A DNA stretch of 64,000 nt from positions 62,001 through 126,000 of the forward strand of contig JAIXYI010000050.1 of NCBI GenBank assembly GCA_027490305.1, read 5' to 3'. Below the pieces are notes generated by a model. The model had not been told where the DNA came from and did not search any database. It saw nothing but the letters and a program-made list of their open reading frames with translations. The DNA is from Flavobacteriaceae bacterium (GTDB lineage Bacteria; Bacteroidota; Bacteroidia; Flavobacteriales; Flavobacteriaceae). This document shows, one piece after another, positions 1 to 9,600 of the stretch. The translations under genes were made by a program, and so were the position numbers. Positions within the stretch are counted from its first letter, which is position 1. Each line of letters begins with the position of its first letter.

Positions 1-1
1 T

Positions 2-1024
2 ACGCGGGACGGACTGCTTGATCTCGCGGGATTTGGCGTCACCATGTTCTTCACGCTCAGTGGTTTCCTTATCACGTATCTGTTGTTGAAGGAAAAAGAG
101 CAAACGGGCACCATCGCTATCAAAGCCTTTTATGTCAGGCGGGTGCTTCGAATCTGGCCGTTGTATTTTGCCTACCTTCTCATCGTATTGTGCCTCGATG
201 GTTTCGAATCGGTGCGATGGCCGATTCTCTTCACGCTGCTGATGGTACCCAATCTCCGCAATTCGTTTGTGCAAATCACCAACATTGCCCCGGGCAACAG
301 CGTTCTCAGCAACATGATCGGGCACTATTGGTCGCTTGGCGTGGAAGAGCAGTTCTATGCTTTTTGGCCCTGGGTAGTTCGGAAGGTCACACGGTTACTG
401 CCTTTTTTACTGGTGTTCCCCTTACTGCTGGTACTGACAAAAGTGCTGCTGCGACTCGGGCATGCGGGTCAGGGGGTGATGGCGTTGTTTAACTACACGC
501 GTTTCGGCTGCCTCACCATCGGTGCACTCGGTGCGTATTTGTATTTCAATGGGAGTGCCCGCGTGGTTCGGCTTGCCACACGGCCATGGGCGGAAGTGCT
601 GGCATGGCTTTTCCTCCTGCTGGCGGCACTCGACCGATTCCATATCACGTCGATCATCGACCACGAGATTTTCTCGGTGGTCACCCTCGTTATCATCTTC
701 AACCAGGTAGCCAACCCGCGGCGGCTTGTCAATCTCGAGCGTCGGGTTTTCGACTATCTCGGTACGATTTCATATGGCCTATATGTCTTCAATCCGCTGG
801 TGATTTACGGGCTGTCCTTTGTGGTTAACCGGCTTCCCCTGCCGGATCCAACGGTCAAGCTGGCGGTCGTATACGGCCTGTCGCTGGCCGGTGTCATAGT
901 GCTGGCCCATCTTTCGTATTACTATTTCGAACGCCGATTCCTGTTGTTAAAACGCCGATTCACCGTCGTGGAAAGTGCGGCCAGCCATGCCGAGTTCCAC
1001 GAACAACCATCCGAAACCAAATGA
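2..1024 (+). CDS. Acyltransferase 3 family membrane protein (5' end outside window)
   Basis: An integral-membrane acyltransferase that probably O-acetylates or otherwise acylates a surface polysaccharide at the inner membrane. The reading frame is open from base 2, so the first ATG at 44 is internal: the 14 codons before it read into FGVT, matching residues 46-49 of the next gene, and about 35 N-terminal residues lie outside the window. Family signatures are MFFTLSGFLITYLL, RVLRIWPLYF and HYWSLGVEEQFYAFWP, followed by a series of hydrophobic segments. The protein closely resembles the downstream gene, so the two are tandem paralogues. Its TGA overlaps the next ATG (ATGA), which implies translational coupling. 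The family is certain; the substrate is unknown. Confidence 0.9.
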   Translation, partial: TRDGLLDLAGFGVTMFFTLSGFLITYLLLKEKEQTGTIAIKAFYVRRVLRIWPLYFAYLLIVLCLDGFESVRWPILFTLLMVPNLRNSFVQITNIAPGNSVLSNMIGHYWSLGVEEQFYAFWPWVVRKVTRLLPFLLVFPLLLVLTKVLLRLGHAGQGVMALFNYTRFGCLTIGALGAYLYFNGSARVVRLATRPWAEVLAWLFLLLAALDRFHITSIIDHEIFSVVTLVIIFNQVANPRRLVNLERRVFDYLGTISYGLYVFNPLVIYGLSFVVNRLPLPDPTVKLAVVYGLSLAGVIVLAHLSYYYFERRFLLLKRRFTVVESAASHAEFHEQPSETK

Positions 1025-2121
1025 AGGAGCGGCTTTATTTACCCGGACTGAACGGCATCCGGTCAATAGCGGCCCTGAGCGTGGTGCTGTTGCACATCGT
1101 GCAGGATCTCGAACTGGGTATCGCCGAGCATGGGCGGTTCAATTCGTTTGGTATTTACGGGGTTACTTTGTTTTTTACGCTGAGTGGCTTCCTGATTACC
1201 TATTTGCTTTTGAAAGAAAAGGAGAAGACCGGCACCGTCAACATCCGGTCGTTTTACATCCGGCGGATCCTTCGAATCTGGCCGTTGTATTTCCTGTTTC
1301 TATTGATTGTACTGGCCGTCATGCGTTTCCAGGTCGATGCCACACTGTTGTTTTACCTTTTCATGCTGCCGAACGTTCCCTGGGCCGTGGGCAGCGCAGG
1401 CGGCTCGATCGTAGCAATTCCGTTGCTTAACCACTATTGGTCGCTTGGTGTCGAAGAGCAATTCTATGCGTTCTGGCCTTTTGTTATTCGATGGGCGCGC
1501 AGGTTGAAACGGACACTGGTTGCCTTGGTCGTCTTTTTTGTGGCCCTAAAGTTTGTCCTGAAGCTGGCGGGCGCACCGGCTACCCTCATCTCGCTTGTGT
1601 ACTACACCCGTTTTTCCTGTATGGCCATCGGGGGCCTGGGCGCTTATCTCTATTTCAAAAAGAACCGCCTTGTTGATCAGGTGTGTGGTAAGACGGCTGA
1701 TGGCGTCGCCTGGCTGGTGTTGATTACGATGGTGCTACTGCCCTTTGTGGGTGTCCGGCTGCCATCGGTGATCGAAAACGAACTGGTTTCGCTTGTGGCA
1801 CTCGTCATCATCTTCAACCAGGTAACGCGCCGGTCGGTATTTTCGTTTGAGCGGCCTGTGTTTGACTACCTCGGTCGCATCTCCTTCGGGTTATATGTCT
1901 ACAATCCGCTGGTGCTCTATGCTACGGCGTGGGTCTTTTCGGTTGTGCCGATGGGTAATGCCCTTCGATTTGTCGTTGTGGTGCTCGTTACCGTTCCGGC
2001 CATCATTTTGGTTGCCCATATTTCGTATTTTTATTTCGAGAAGCGTTTCCTTGACGTGAAACGGAGGTTTGCCACCGTCGACAGCGCGGGAAGCCAATCG
2101 GAAGTAATGGAACAGAAATGA
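1021..2121 (+). CDS. Acyltransferase 3 family membrane protein
   Basis: A complete 366-residue acyltransferase-3 protein expected to transfer an acyl group, commonly acetyl, onto a glycan precursor or lipid-linked sugar in the inner membrane. The N-terminus MKERLYLPGLNGIRSIAAL is the typical family opening with the conserved Arg. The LFFTLSGFLITYLLL segment near residue 50, the RRILRIWPLYF motif and the HYWSLGVEEQFYAFWP motif follow, with about ten hydrophobic helices. It overlaps both neighbours by ATGA, so it lies in the middle of a coupled operon. It is a tandem duplicate of the upstream gene, with long stretches identical in protein and similar in DNA, while the tails after the last helix also correspond. 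The specific acceptor cannot be read from sequence. Confidence 0.92.
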   Translation: MKERLYLPGLNGIRSIAALSVVLLHIVQDLELGIAEHGRFNSFGIYGVTLFFTLSGFLITYLLLKEKEKTGTVNIRSFYIRRILRIWPLYFLFLLIVLAVMRFQVDATLLFYLFMLPNVPWAVGSAGGSIVAIPLLNHYWSLGVEEQFYAFWPFVIRWARRLKRTLVALVVFFVALKFVLKLAGAPATLISLVYYTRFSCMAIGGLGAYLYFKKNRLVDQVCGKTADGVAWLVLITMVLLPFVGVRLPSVIENELVSLVALVIIFNQVTRRSVFSFERPVFDYLGRISFGLYVYNPLVLYATAWVFSVVPMGNALRFVVVVLVTVPAIILVAHISYFYFEKRFLDVKRRFATVDSAGSQSEVMEQK

Positions 2122-3305
2122 CAAACATCCTCTTTATATCCTGGGACGGTCCGCAAACGACCTATATGGAGGGCCTTTTTCTGCCCATCTTCCGCCAGAT
2201 ACAACAGCAATCCGACTACCGCTTCCATGTGATCCAGTTTACCTGGGGTACGGCAAGTCGCACGGCCCTTACCGCACAGGCAGCGGCTGAGGCGGATATC
2301 CCTTACACGGCGCGTCGCATCTTTCGCAAACCGAATGCCTTGGTGGGGAGTATGGCTACAGTTTTTGCGGCGCTTCCGTTCCTCCAATCATACATCCGGC
2401 GCCACAACATTTCGGTCGTCATGCCCCGAAGCACGATGCCTGCGGCGATGGTAAACCGGCTGAGACGAACCGGTTTCAGGGTCGTGTTTGATGCCGACGG
2501 ATTTCCGTTGGAAGAGCGCGTCGATTTTCAAGGACTGCAAACCGATGCGCTTTCCTACCGCATCCTGAAACGAGAGGAAACCCGCCTACTGCAATCGGCC
2601 GATGCGATCCTTACCCGTTCCCACAAAGCGATTGGGAGCCACGAAACACGAACCGGGGTGCCCCATGCCCGTTTTTCCCGTGTGCTGAACGGCCGCGACG
2701 AGACGTTTTTTGTGTTACGCCCCGAGAAACGTGTGGAGATACGTACAACCATCGGTGCCGCTTCCGGGGCGACGGTGTTCGTGTATTGCGGTTCACTCGG
2801 ACACCAATATGGTTGGGACGAAATGATGGCAATTTTCACCCGATTCCGTTCTACCCATCCAGATGCGATGTTCCTCATCCTGACCGGCAATCCAGAGTTT
2901 GCAGCGGCCCGCCTTCCCGAAGCGGTGGCCGCCTCCTGTGTTATCCGCACGGTGCCGTTTCGGGAGGTTCCCGATTGGCTGGCGGCGGCGGATGTTGCCT
3001 TTGCCATCCGGCAGCCGAAACCCAGTATGCAGGGTGTTTCGCCAACCAAGCTGGGCGAATACTTATTGATGGAACTCCCGACGATTGCCTCAAAGGGAAT
3101 CGGTGATACGGAAGATATGCTGGCCCCGACACGCCATAGTTTCTTGTTTGACCATGACGACCCGAATGCGGTGTCAGATGCGCTTCGGTTCATAGAAAAC
3201 CTCGATAGCGGCCCGAAACCCGACCTTCGCGAAGCCGTCCTCCGTTTCTTTTCCCTCGCACAAGCCGCCGAAAGCTATATCACGGCATTAGAACAACGGT
3301 CATGA
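2118..3305 (+). CDS. Glycosyltransferase, GT4-like (GT-B fold)
   Basis: A cytoplasmic 395-residue glycosyltransferase, probably adding a sugar to a lipid-linked exopolysaccharide or O-antigen unit. The N-terminal half carries a Rossmann-like opening (NILFISWDGPQTTYMEGL). The C-terminal half has the group-1 glycosyltransferase pattern: FVYCGSLGHQYGWDEM near residue 220, then the nucleotide-sugar-binding region PTKLGEYLLMELPTIAS near residue 310. There is no signal peptide or membrane helix. The start is fixed by the ATGA overlap with the upstream acyltransferase stop, and its own TGA overlaps the next ATG in the same way. The donor and acceptor sugars are unknown; the GT4-type assignment is from fold motifs only. 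Confidence 0.85.
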   Translation: MTNILFISWDGPQTTYMEGLFLPIFRQIQQQSDYRFHVIQFTWGTASRTALTAQAAAEADIPYTARRIFRKPNALVGSMATVFAALPFLQSYIRRHNISVVMPRSTMPAAMVNRLRRTGFRVVFDADGFPLEERVDFQGLQTDALSYRILKREETRLLQSADAILTRSHKAIGSHETRTGVPHARFSRVLNGRDETFFVLRPEKRVEIRTTIGAASGATVFVYCGSLGHQYGWDEMMAIFTRFRSTHPDAMFLILTGNPEFAAARLPEAVAASCVIRTVPFREVPDWLAAADVAFAIRQPKPSMQGVSPTKLGEYLLMELPTIASKGIGDTEDMLAPTRHSFLFDHDDPNAVSDALRFIENLDSGPKPDLREAVLRFFSLAQAAESYITALEQRS

Positions 3306-4363
3306 AGGTATTGTATCTCACAAAATATACGCGGAAGGGCGCCAGCAGCCGCCTTCGGAGCTACCAGTTCTTCCCGCTGTTGGAAGCGGCAGGATGGCAG
3401 ATAGACGTGAAACCTTTTTTTGACGACCGCTATCTCGACCGGTTATATAGTGGGCAAAAGCAGCCGATTTCCGCGCTTATGGGCTATTACCTGCGCCGAC
3501 TTACCGTGTTGTTCACCGTGAAACAATACGATCGTGTGGTGATCGAGAAGGAAGTGTTCCCGTATTTTTTCAGTTGGCCGGAGCGACTGCTCTCGTTACT
3601 GGGTGTGGTGACACTGGTCGATTACGACGATGCGATTTTCCACAATTACGATCTGAGTCCGTCACGACTGGTTCGGATGGTATTGGGGAAGAAGATAGAT
3701 ACGGTCATGCGCTGCAGCAGCGTGGTGATGGCCGGCAACCAGTATCTTGCCGGACGGGCTGCGGCGGCCGGTGCCCGGAAGATCGTGCCGCAGCCGACGG
3801 TCATCGCTATCGAACGCTATCAGGTGGTGCCACGGTCGCCGGATGCTACGGTTGTGATCGGTTGGATTGGATCGCCTTCGACTTTTAAATACCTGAAGAC
3901 ACTCACCCCGGTGTTCCAAAGGCTGATGGCACGATTCGATGTGCGGATTGCGGTCGTGGGAGCCTCGGAATCGCTTGGATTAGGCGATGCTGAGGTATCC
4001 ATCCCGTGGAGCGAAGCTACCGAAGTCGCCGCCATCAACCAGTTCGACATCGGCATCATGCCGCTTGACGATACGCCCTGGGAGCGGGGAAAATGTTCGT
4101 ATAAACTCATACAGTATATGGGATGTGGCCTGCCGGTTGTGGGCGCTCCGGTGGGTATGAATGTGGATGTCATTGCGGAAGGTGTAAACGGGTTCTTTGC
4201 CCGGACGGAGGACGAATGGGAATCGCGGTTGGCTGCCTTGGTGGCCGACCCCAGCTTGCGGGAACGCATGGGGCGGGAAGGACGCAGCATAGCCGAAACG
4301 CGTTTTGACGTGCAGGGTAACGCGGCCACTTTACTAAAATTGTTAGCCGATGCAAAGCCGTAA
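3302..4363 (+). CDS. Glycosyltransferase, GT4-like (GT-B fold)
   Basis: A second cytoplasmic glycosyltransferase, 353 residues, distinct from its neighbour. It opens with MKVLYLTKYTRKGASSRLRS, a pattern seen in surface-polysaccharide transferases, and contains VTLVDYDDAIFHNY near residue 105. The C-terminal domain has GWIGSPSTFKYL, then DIGIMPLDDTPWERGKCSYK and IQYMGCGLPVVGAPVG, the nucleotide-sugar-binding part of GT-B enzymes. It is coupled to the upstream gene by an ATGA overlap and overlaps the downstream acyltransferase start by 14 bases. With its neighbours it forms a polysaccharide-building operon. Substrate is not inferable. Confidence 0.87.
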   Translation: MKVLYLTKYTRKGASSRLRSYQFFPLLEAAGWQIDVKPFFDDRYLDRLYSGQKQPISALMGYYLRRLTVLFTVKQYDRVVIEKEVFPYFFSWPERLLSLLGVVTLVDYDDAIFHNYDLSPSRLVRMVLGKKIDTVMRCSSVVMAGNQYLAGRAAAAGARKIVPQPTVIAIERYQVVPRSPDATVVIGWIGSPSTFKYLKTLTPVFQRLMARFDVRIAVVGASESLGLGDAEVSIPWSEATEVAAINQFDIGIMPLDDTPWERGKCSYKLIQYMGCGLPVVGAPVGMNVDVIAEGVNGFFARTEDEWESRLAALVADPSLRERMGREGRSIAETRFDVQGNAATLLKLLADAKP

Positions 4364-5393
4364 TTCGCAGTATCTCGACGTGCTCCAGATATTACGGGGC
4401 ATCGCCGCCCTGATGGTAGTGGTGCACCATAGCGCGGGTTCTCTTCGCTTCTATCACAAAATAGACGATGCGACGCTTGATTTCGTGGGCAGTCTGGGTC
4501 GTTTCGGGGTGGATTTTTTCTTCGTGCTGTCGGGATTCATCATTTCGTATTCCGCCTATTATAAACGAAACCGGCCCCAGGCGTTCCCGCAGTATGTAAA
4601 AGGACGGCTGCTTCGGATTTACGTACCGTATCTGCCGATCGGACTGCTGATGCTGGGTTTGTATAGCGTATTTCCCTCGCTGTCAAATGGTGGACGCGAC
4701 ATTTCGGTGCTCACGTCGGTTACGCTGTTACCGGATGGAAGTCCGGCTTTATCGGTAGCCTGGACGCTTACCTTCGAATTGTTTTTCTACGCGCTTTTTT
4801 GCTTGTACTTCCTGTCTCCCCGCGTCTGGAACGGCACGGTAGCTGCGTGGTTCGCACTCATCATAATTGTCCAGTATTCCGGATGGATTCCGGCTGATGG
4901 GTGGGAAAGCCCGGTGTGGCGGTTGGTCACCTCGTGTTATAACCTCGAGTTTATCTTGGGCTATCTCCTGTCACTACTCATTATCCGACAGGTATCGCTT
5001 CCGTTGTGGAGCGGTGTACTGCTGTCCGCTTTTTTCTTCGGTCTTGCCGGTTATGGCAGGTGGGTGGGATCAGAGGGTTTCCCGTTTGCCCTTAACTTCG
5101 CCGTAGCGGTGGGTGCCTTTGTTGCTATCTTTGTTGCCATCGTGCATTTCAACCGGCGTTTCAGCAACCGTTCGGTATTCATGATGATTGGAAATGCGAC
5201 GTATTCGCTATATTTAGTCCACAATCCACTGCAGATGGTTCTCATTCGCTTTTTTCCGAAAGTCGATTCCGTGGCCGCGGCATGGGGCGTAATGGCCCTT
5301 AGCCTTATCGTGTGCACGGTCGTGGGCTATGCCTATTATTATGTGATGGAGAAACGCGCGATGCGGATGTTGATGACCCAATTCGGCGCGTAG
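4350..5393 (+). CDS. Acyltransferase 3 family membrane protein
   Basis: A third acyltransferase-3 protein of 347 residues, divergent from the two at the left edge. The opening YLDVLQILRGIAALMVVVHH holds the conserved Arg and the double His that family members use near the active site, and GVDFFFVLSGFIISYSAYY follows near residue 55. RLLRIYVPYLPIGLL corresponds to the RxxRIxPxY motif, and VAWTLTFELFFYALF to the SLGVEEQFY region. About ten hydrophobic helices are visible. The start lies 14 bases inside the preceding glycosyltransferase, and the next gene starts one base after its stop codon, so it belongs to the same operon. It probably acetylates the polysaccharide built by the neighbouring enzymes, an inference from context. 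Confidence 0.9.
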   Translation: MQSRNSQYLDVLQILRGIAALMVVVHHSAGSLRFYHKIDDATLDFVGSLGRFGVDFFFVLSGFIISYSAYYKRNRPQAFPQYVKGRLLRIYVPYLPIGLLMLGLYSVFPSLSNGGRDISVLTSVTLLPDGSPALSVAWTLTFELFFYALFCLYFLSPRVWNGTVAAWFALIIIVQYSGWIPADGWESPVWRLVTSCYNLEFILGYLLSLLIIRQVSLPLWSGVLLSAFFFGLAGYGRWVGSEGFPFALNFAVAVGAFVAIFVAIVHFNRRFSNRSVFMMIGNATYSLYLVHNPLQMVLIRFFPKVDSVAAAWGVMALSLIVCTVVGYAYYYVMEKRAMRMLMTQFGA

Positions 5394-5394
5394 G

Positions 5395-6540
5395 ATGGAC
5401 GTCATTTTCATCCTCCTTATTTTCGCAGCGGGATTCCTGTTCCTGCAAAGTTTCCGGTCGCAGTTATCCGAAAACAACTTTCGGGTCCTGCGGCTCCTTT
5501 TCGTTTACCACTTTCTGTTCGGGGTTTACTTTTGTTTTTTTGTTTTTGGGGATGCTATCGGCTATTGGAACCACGCGAAGGTGATGACCGAGCAGGAGTT
5601 CCTATCGTCTATCACAGAAAGCCAGGGGACGTTTTTCATCTTTGCACTCAATTACATTCCCTCATCCGTGTTGGGACTGTCGTATTTCTCCGGGACGATG
5701 CTATACAGCCTGATCGGGTTTATCGGATTCACGTATTTCTTTATCACGGCGATTACCCTGATTCCCGGAAATCCGCGGTATCGTGGGTATGATCTGTTTC
5801 CGGCGCTTTTTTTTCTTCCCAATCTTCATTTCTGGAGTTGTGGCGTGGGAAAGGATACACTGCTGTTTTTCTGTATTGGTATTTTCGTTCACGGACTCAT
5901 GAAGCCCTATCGGCGGTTGCCGTTGCTGATCGTAGCGCTCACATTGGCCTATTTGGTACGACCACATATCGTATTAATGATGTTGTTGGGTTTTGGAATC
6001 GCCTATTTCTCTGGAAAGGACATCCCGTTGTTTCGGCGCATCCTCTTTTTCTCTGCGATGTTGGGCCTCGCGGTCGTGCTGTTGCCCTTGGTGCTTAAAT
6101 TCTCGAAGATAGAAGAAGCCAGTATTGAAAGCTTCAGTAAGTTCTCAAACGCCAAGGCATCGGTATTGAGCGGCGCACACGCGCGTTCGGCGGTGGATAT
6201 CGCCTCGTATCCCTTTCCGCTCAAAGTGTTTACCTTCCTGTATCGCCCTACTTTCATCGATATCACCGGGATTCCCGCTGCCCTGGCCGCGCTGGAGAAC
6301 CTGTTGCTACTGGCGCTGACCATTACGTTTCTGCGGAATCGACCGCTGCATTCCTTCCGGCAGGCCCCGTTTGTCATCCAGGGAATGGTTTATTTCCTTA
6401 TCATCGGAACGCTTCTCTTCTCGCAATCCTTGGGCAATCTCGGCATCACGATCCGGATGCGAAATATGTTCCTGCCCGGCTTGCTTATTTTCTTCCTTTG
6501 GTATTACGCGTTGCCCGACGAAGAGCGATCAAAAGCGTGA
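5395..6540 (+). CDS. Polytopic membrane protein, possible Wzy-like polysaccharide polymerase
   Basis: A 381-residue protein made almost entirely of hydrophobic helices, about ten to eleven of them. A notable loop near residues 135-160 reads FLPNLHFWSCGVGKDTLLFF, and YLVRPHIVLMML follows near residue 185. The helix-rich architecture, the charged loop near the middle and its place at the end of an operon of two glycosyltransferases and three acyltransferases fit an O-antigen or exopolysaccharide polymerase or flippase-like role, but no family signature is strong enough to name it. The gene begins one base after the upstream stop, so the start is well supported. It ends shortly before a bidirectional terminator-like hairpin. 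What is seen is a polytopic membrane protein; the polymerase role is inferred. Confidence 0.7.
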   Translation: MDVIFILLIFAAGFLFLQSFRSQLSENNFRVLRLLFVYHFLFGVYFCFFVFGDAIGYWNHAKVMTEQEFLSSITESQGTFFIFALNYIPSSVLGLSYFSGTMLYSLIGFIGFTYFFITAITLIPGNPRYRGYDLFPALFFLPNLHFWSCGVGKDTLLFFCIGIFVHGLMKPYRRLPLLIVALTLAYLVRPHIVLMMLLGFGIAYFSGKDIPLFRRILFFSAMLGLAVVLLPLVLKFSKIEEASIESFSKFSNAKASVLSGAHARSAVDIASYPFPLKVFTFLYRPTFIDITGIPAALAALENLLLLALTITFLRNRPLHSFRQAPFVIQGMVYFLIIGTLLFSQSLGNLGITIRMRNMFLPGLLIFFLWYYALPDEERSKA

Positions 6541-6593
6541 TTTTCTTTCTATGGGATAATATTCCCTCCCTCTTCACAGCGCGGATGTATCCC

Positions 6594-6617
6594 AAAAAAA
6601 GAGGGGCCGAAGCCCCT
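6594..6617 (-). terminator. Rho-independent terminator of the T9SS repeat protein
   Basis: Read on the minus strand, this is a perfect 6-bp stem AGGGGC/GCCCCT closed by a TTCG tetraloop and followed by C and seven T residues. It starts 24 bases after the stop codon of the gene at 6641-13447. The plus-strand polysaccharide operon ends 60 bases away on the other side, so the stem may serve both convergent units. Confidence 0.88.
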
Positions 6618-6640
6618 ACCTTTTCAATAGTCGAAGAATT

Positions 6641-9600
6641 TTATCGTTTCACTACACGGAGGTTTCGAACAGTACCGCCCTGCGTGATGATGACATTGTA
6701 CACACCGGCTGCATAGTCATTACCCAATGCGCGGTGGTTCAAGGCTTCGGATGTCGCTTCGAGGGTCTCGATGCGTTTGCCGGTCATGTCGAATACGGTG
6801 ACCGTTACGTTGTCTTGGCCGACGGTCGGAAACGCGAGTTGGAAGGAAGTCGCGAACGGATTCGGATAGGCAAGGATTCTCTCAGGCTGGGCCGAGACCA
6901 CTTCCGCCTGGTCAAATCGCGAGGTTGTTGCGCAACTGATCTTGGTTAGCAACAACGAGCGAACACTTGCCGACGTGCCGAACGCGTTGCCCGAACGAGC
7001 GGTCAGGCTGCGAGCGGTTGTAGGGAAGGCGGTCACAGCCGGATACACCACATGGAAGCTGGTGTCTGACGTTGTAAGTACATTACTGGTGTTACCGGGG
7101 TTCGATGCAGATGTCACCACTGATCCGGCGGGCGCTGTGATGATGTAATACGCGGCTCCAATGGCAGGGGAGATGGTGTAATCGTATCCGGCGGCCTGTT
7201 CACACACCTGCGCGGTTCCGCGAATGGCGGAGGCCACAGCAGGTAACCCCGCGCTAACCGAGAGGATTTTAACCGGACTCGATCCTACACCGTTGAAGGC
7301 ACTAACACCCAGTGGAAGAGAGAGGGTTGCACCGGCCGGCGTCACGTCTGCGAAGTTGACGTAGATAAAGGTATCCGTTGAGGTAAATCCGCTCACGGGC
7401 TGGCCCAGTTCATCCACCCGGTTCACCCCGGCAGGTAGTTGCCAAACGTAGCCATTAGCTAGTGGCGATACGGCGGCGGCGAGTTTGAGTACGGTAGTAG
7501 TACCGACATAAGCACTCACCACCGTAGTGGCCGATGTTGAGGTCAGTTCACGCAGACTTAGGACAGCCGGCGCAGTCGGCGCGGTGATGTTCAATCGCAG
7601 CAACCTCGCTGTCGATGACGTAGCGGGCAATAATGCGCTGTTGTCGGTTACGGAAGCCCCTGCGGAGTTTAGGGCTTTCACACCGAATTGGAGGAAGTTG
7701 ACAGACACGTTATCGGTAAAGCGCACATAGATAAACGGCGTCGTACTTGAGGTAGCGGCTGTGACCACACCGCCGGTGAGGTCGGTCACCCGTGTAACAC
7801 CGGTGGGGAGTTCCCATAGGTAGCTCGTGGCCAGTGCCGAGGCAGTGGCCGAAAGTCGGAAGGTGCCTTGTTGCCCAATTAACGTGCTGATCTGTGTAAT
7901 GGCGGTGGTCGTCAGGCCATTGTCGAGACGCAGCGTGGCAGGTGCTGTCGGTAGGGCGATCGTGAATCGGAGGAGGCGTGCCGTAGAGGTCGTAGCAGGC
8001 GTCAGGGCGCCGTTATTCGTTACGGATTCTCCCACGATGTTAACCGCTTTTACACCGAATTGGATGACGCCTGTGCTGGTGGGTCCGTTGAATTTGACAT
8101 AGATGAAGGGCTCGGTGCTGGTCAGGCTGGTGTCGGTTGACAGGCCGTCAAGCGCCGAAACGCGTGTGACGCATGCCGGTAGCTCCCAGAGGTAGTGGTT
8201 GGCCTGTGCCACCGCTCCGGCAGAGAGGCGGTAGGTGCCCTGCTGCCCGATGAGGGCGTTGATACTGGTGATGGCGGTAGTGTTCAATCCGTTGTTCAAC
8301 ACCAACGATTTTGGCGCGGCCGGCCCTGTAAATCGCACCGTCGCAAGACGCGCGGTTGAGGTGGTTGTCGGGTTGCTGAGTCCCGCGTTGTTGGTGAACG
8401 ACAGGCCTATACCGTTTTTAGCGGTGACACCCAAACGAAGCACATAGGTAGGCGTTGTATTGTTCAAATAGGAGAACGTATTGGCGGTGGTCACGCCGGC
8501 GAAGTTTACGTAAATAACCGGTTCCGTAGTCGAACGATCTTGTGTAATGGTCGTGCCGGTAAGGTCGGTCACCCGGTTCACGCCGTCAGGTAGCGTCCAT
8601 TCATACGAAGTGGCATAGGCAGACGTGCCGGCTGTGAGGCGGAATACCTGGTCGGTTCCGGCGGCGGCGCTGATATTCGACACAGCAACGTCGGTTAGGC
8701 CGTTGTCAAGGCGAATTGTGGGCCCGGTCGGTACCTGGCGGATGATAGGTGCTGACGCCTTTTGCAGCGAATAACAGCCAAAGCTGTTGACGGCTTGTAC
8801 GCGCAGGCTAAGCGGCGTGGCGCCTCCTGCCGCTGTAAACTTGACGACCAGCGTATTGTCGGTCGTAATCGTTTCGCCCGTCGCTATGTTGGTAGCGGCA
8901 GCGATTACGCCCACTGGCAACGTCCATCTATACGAAACGGCACCGCTCACCGGGGTTGCAGTTAGCAGGAACTCTGTCTCCGTTCCCACAAATACCGAAA
9001 CGTTGGTAACCGAAGCCGTGGGCGTTGCCGACGTGGGGTTGGTCATAACCAGCGAAGCAGGCGTGGCCGGTATTGCCAGGTCGGTGATCGTGGCTACATC
9101 AGACGTTACGCTACCGCAGTCTGTGGTGATGACCACGCGGTATTTGGTTCCGTTGGCCGGAATGGCCGCGTCGGATTTCGTGACGGTAAGGTTCGGAGAA
9201 GTGGAGCCAATGTAGTTAGTCCCGTCGGTAACCGGCGTCCAGTCGGTGTCGAAGGCCGCGAGTTGGGAAAACCACTGATAGGTAGCAGTATCTGCATTTG
9301 TTGCGGCTACGGATAGGGTTGCGGCAGCACCGGTGGAGGCACAGACCTGCGCATTGGCGGGTTGGGTTAGGATGACGGCAGGATGGTTGATGGTCAGGTT
9401 CAGGGTTTCCGTGGTGCACCCGACCACGTGTGTGTAGGTGCCGCTATCGGTGTACGTTGTGCCGTTTACCGACCACGTATAGCTGTCGCAGGCAGTTTCG
9501 GAGGAAGTATTGTTAACGACCGGAACGATGGTAAGGTCGAGAATTTTGGTGTCGCATCCGTTGACGAAGGAGTATACACCGCTTTCCGTATAGGTAGTTC

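Noticed and set aside
44-1024. First acyltransferase as a complete gene starting at base 44
   Set aside because: The frame is open from base 2 and those codons align with residues 36-49 of the next paralogue, so the ATG is internal and the gene is cut by the window.
2555-3193. 212-residue minus-strand frame within the first glycosyltransferase
   Set aside because: Antisense shadow with no motif; the plus strand has a conserved GT-B protein.
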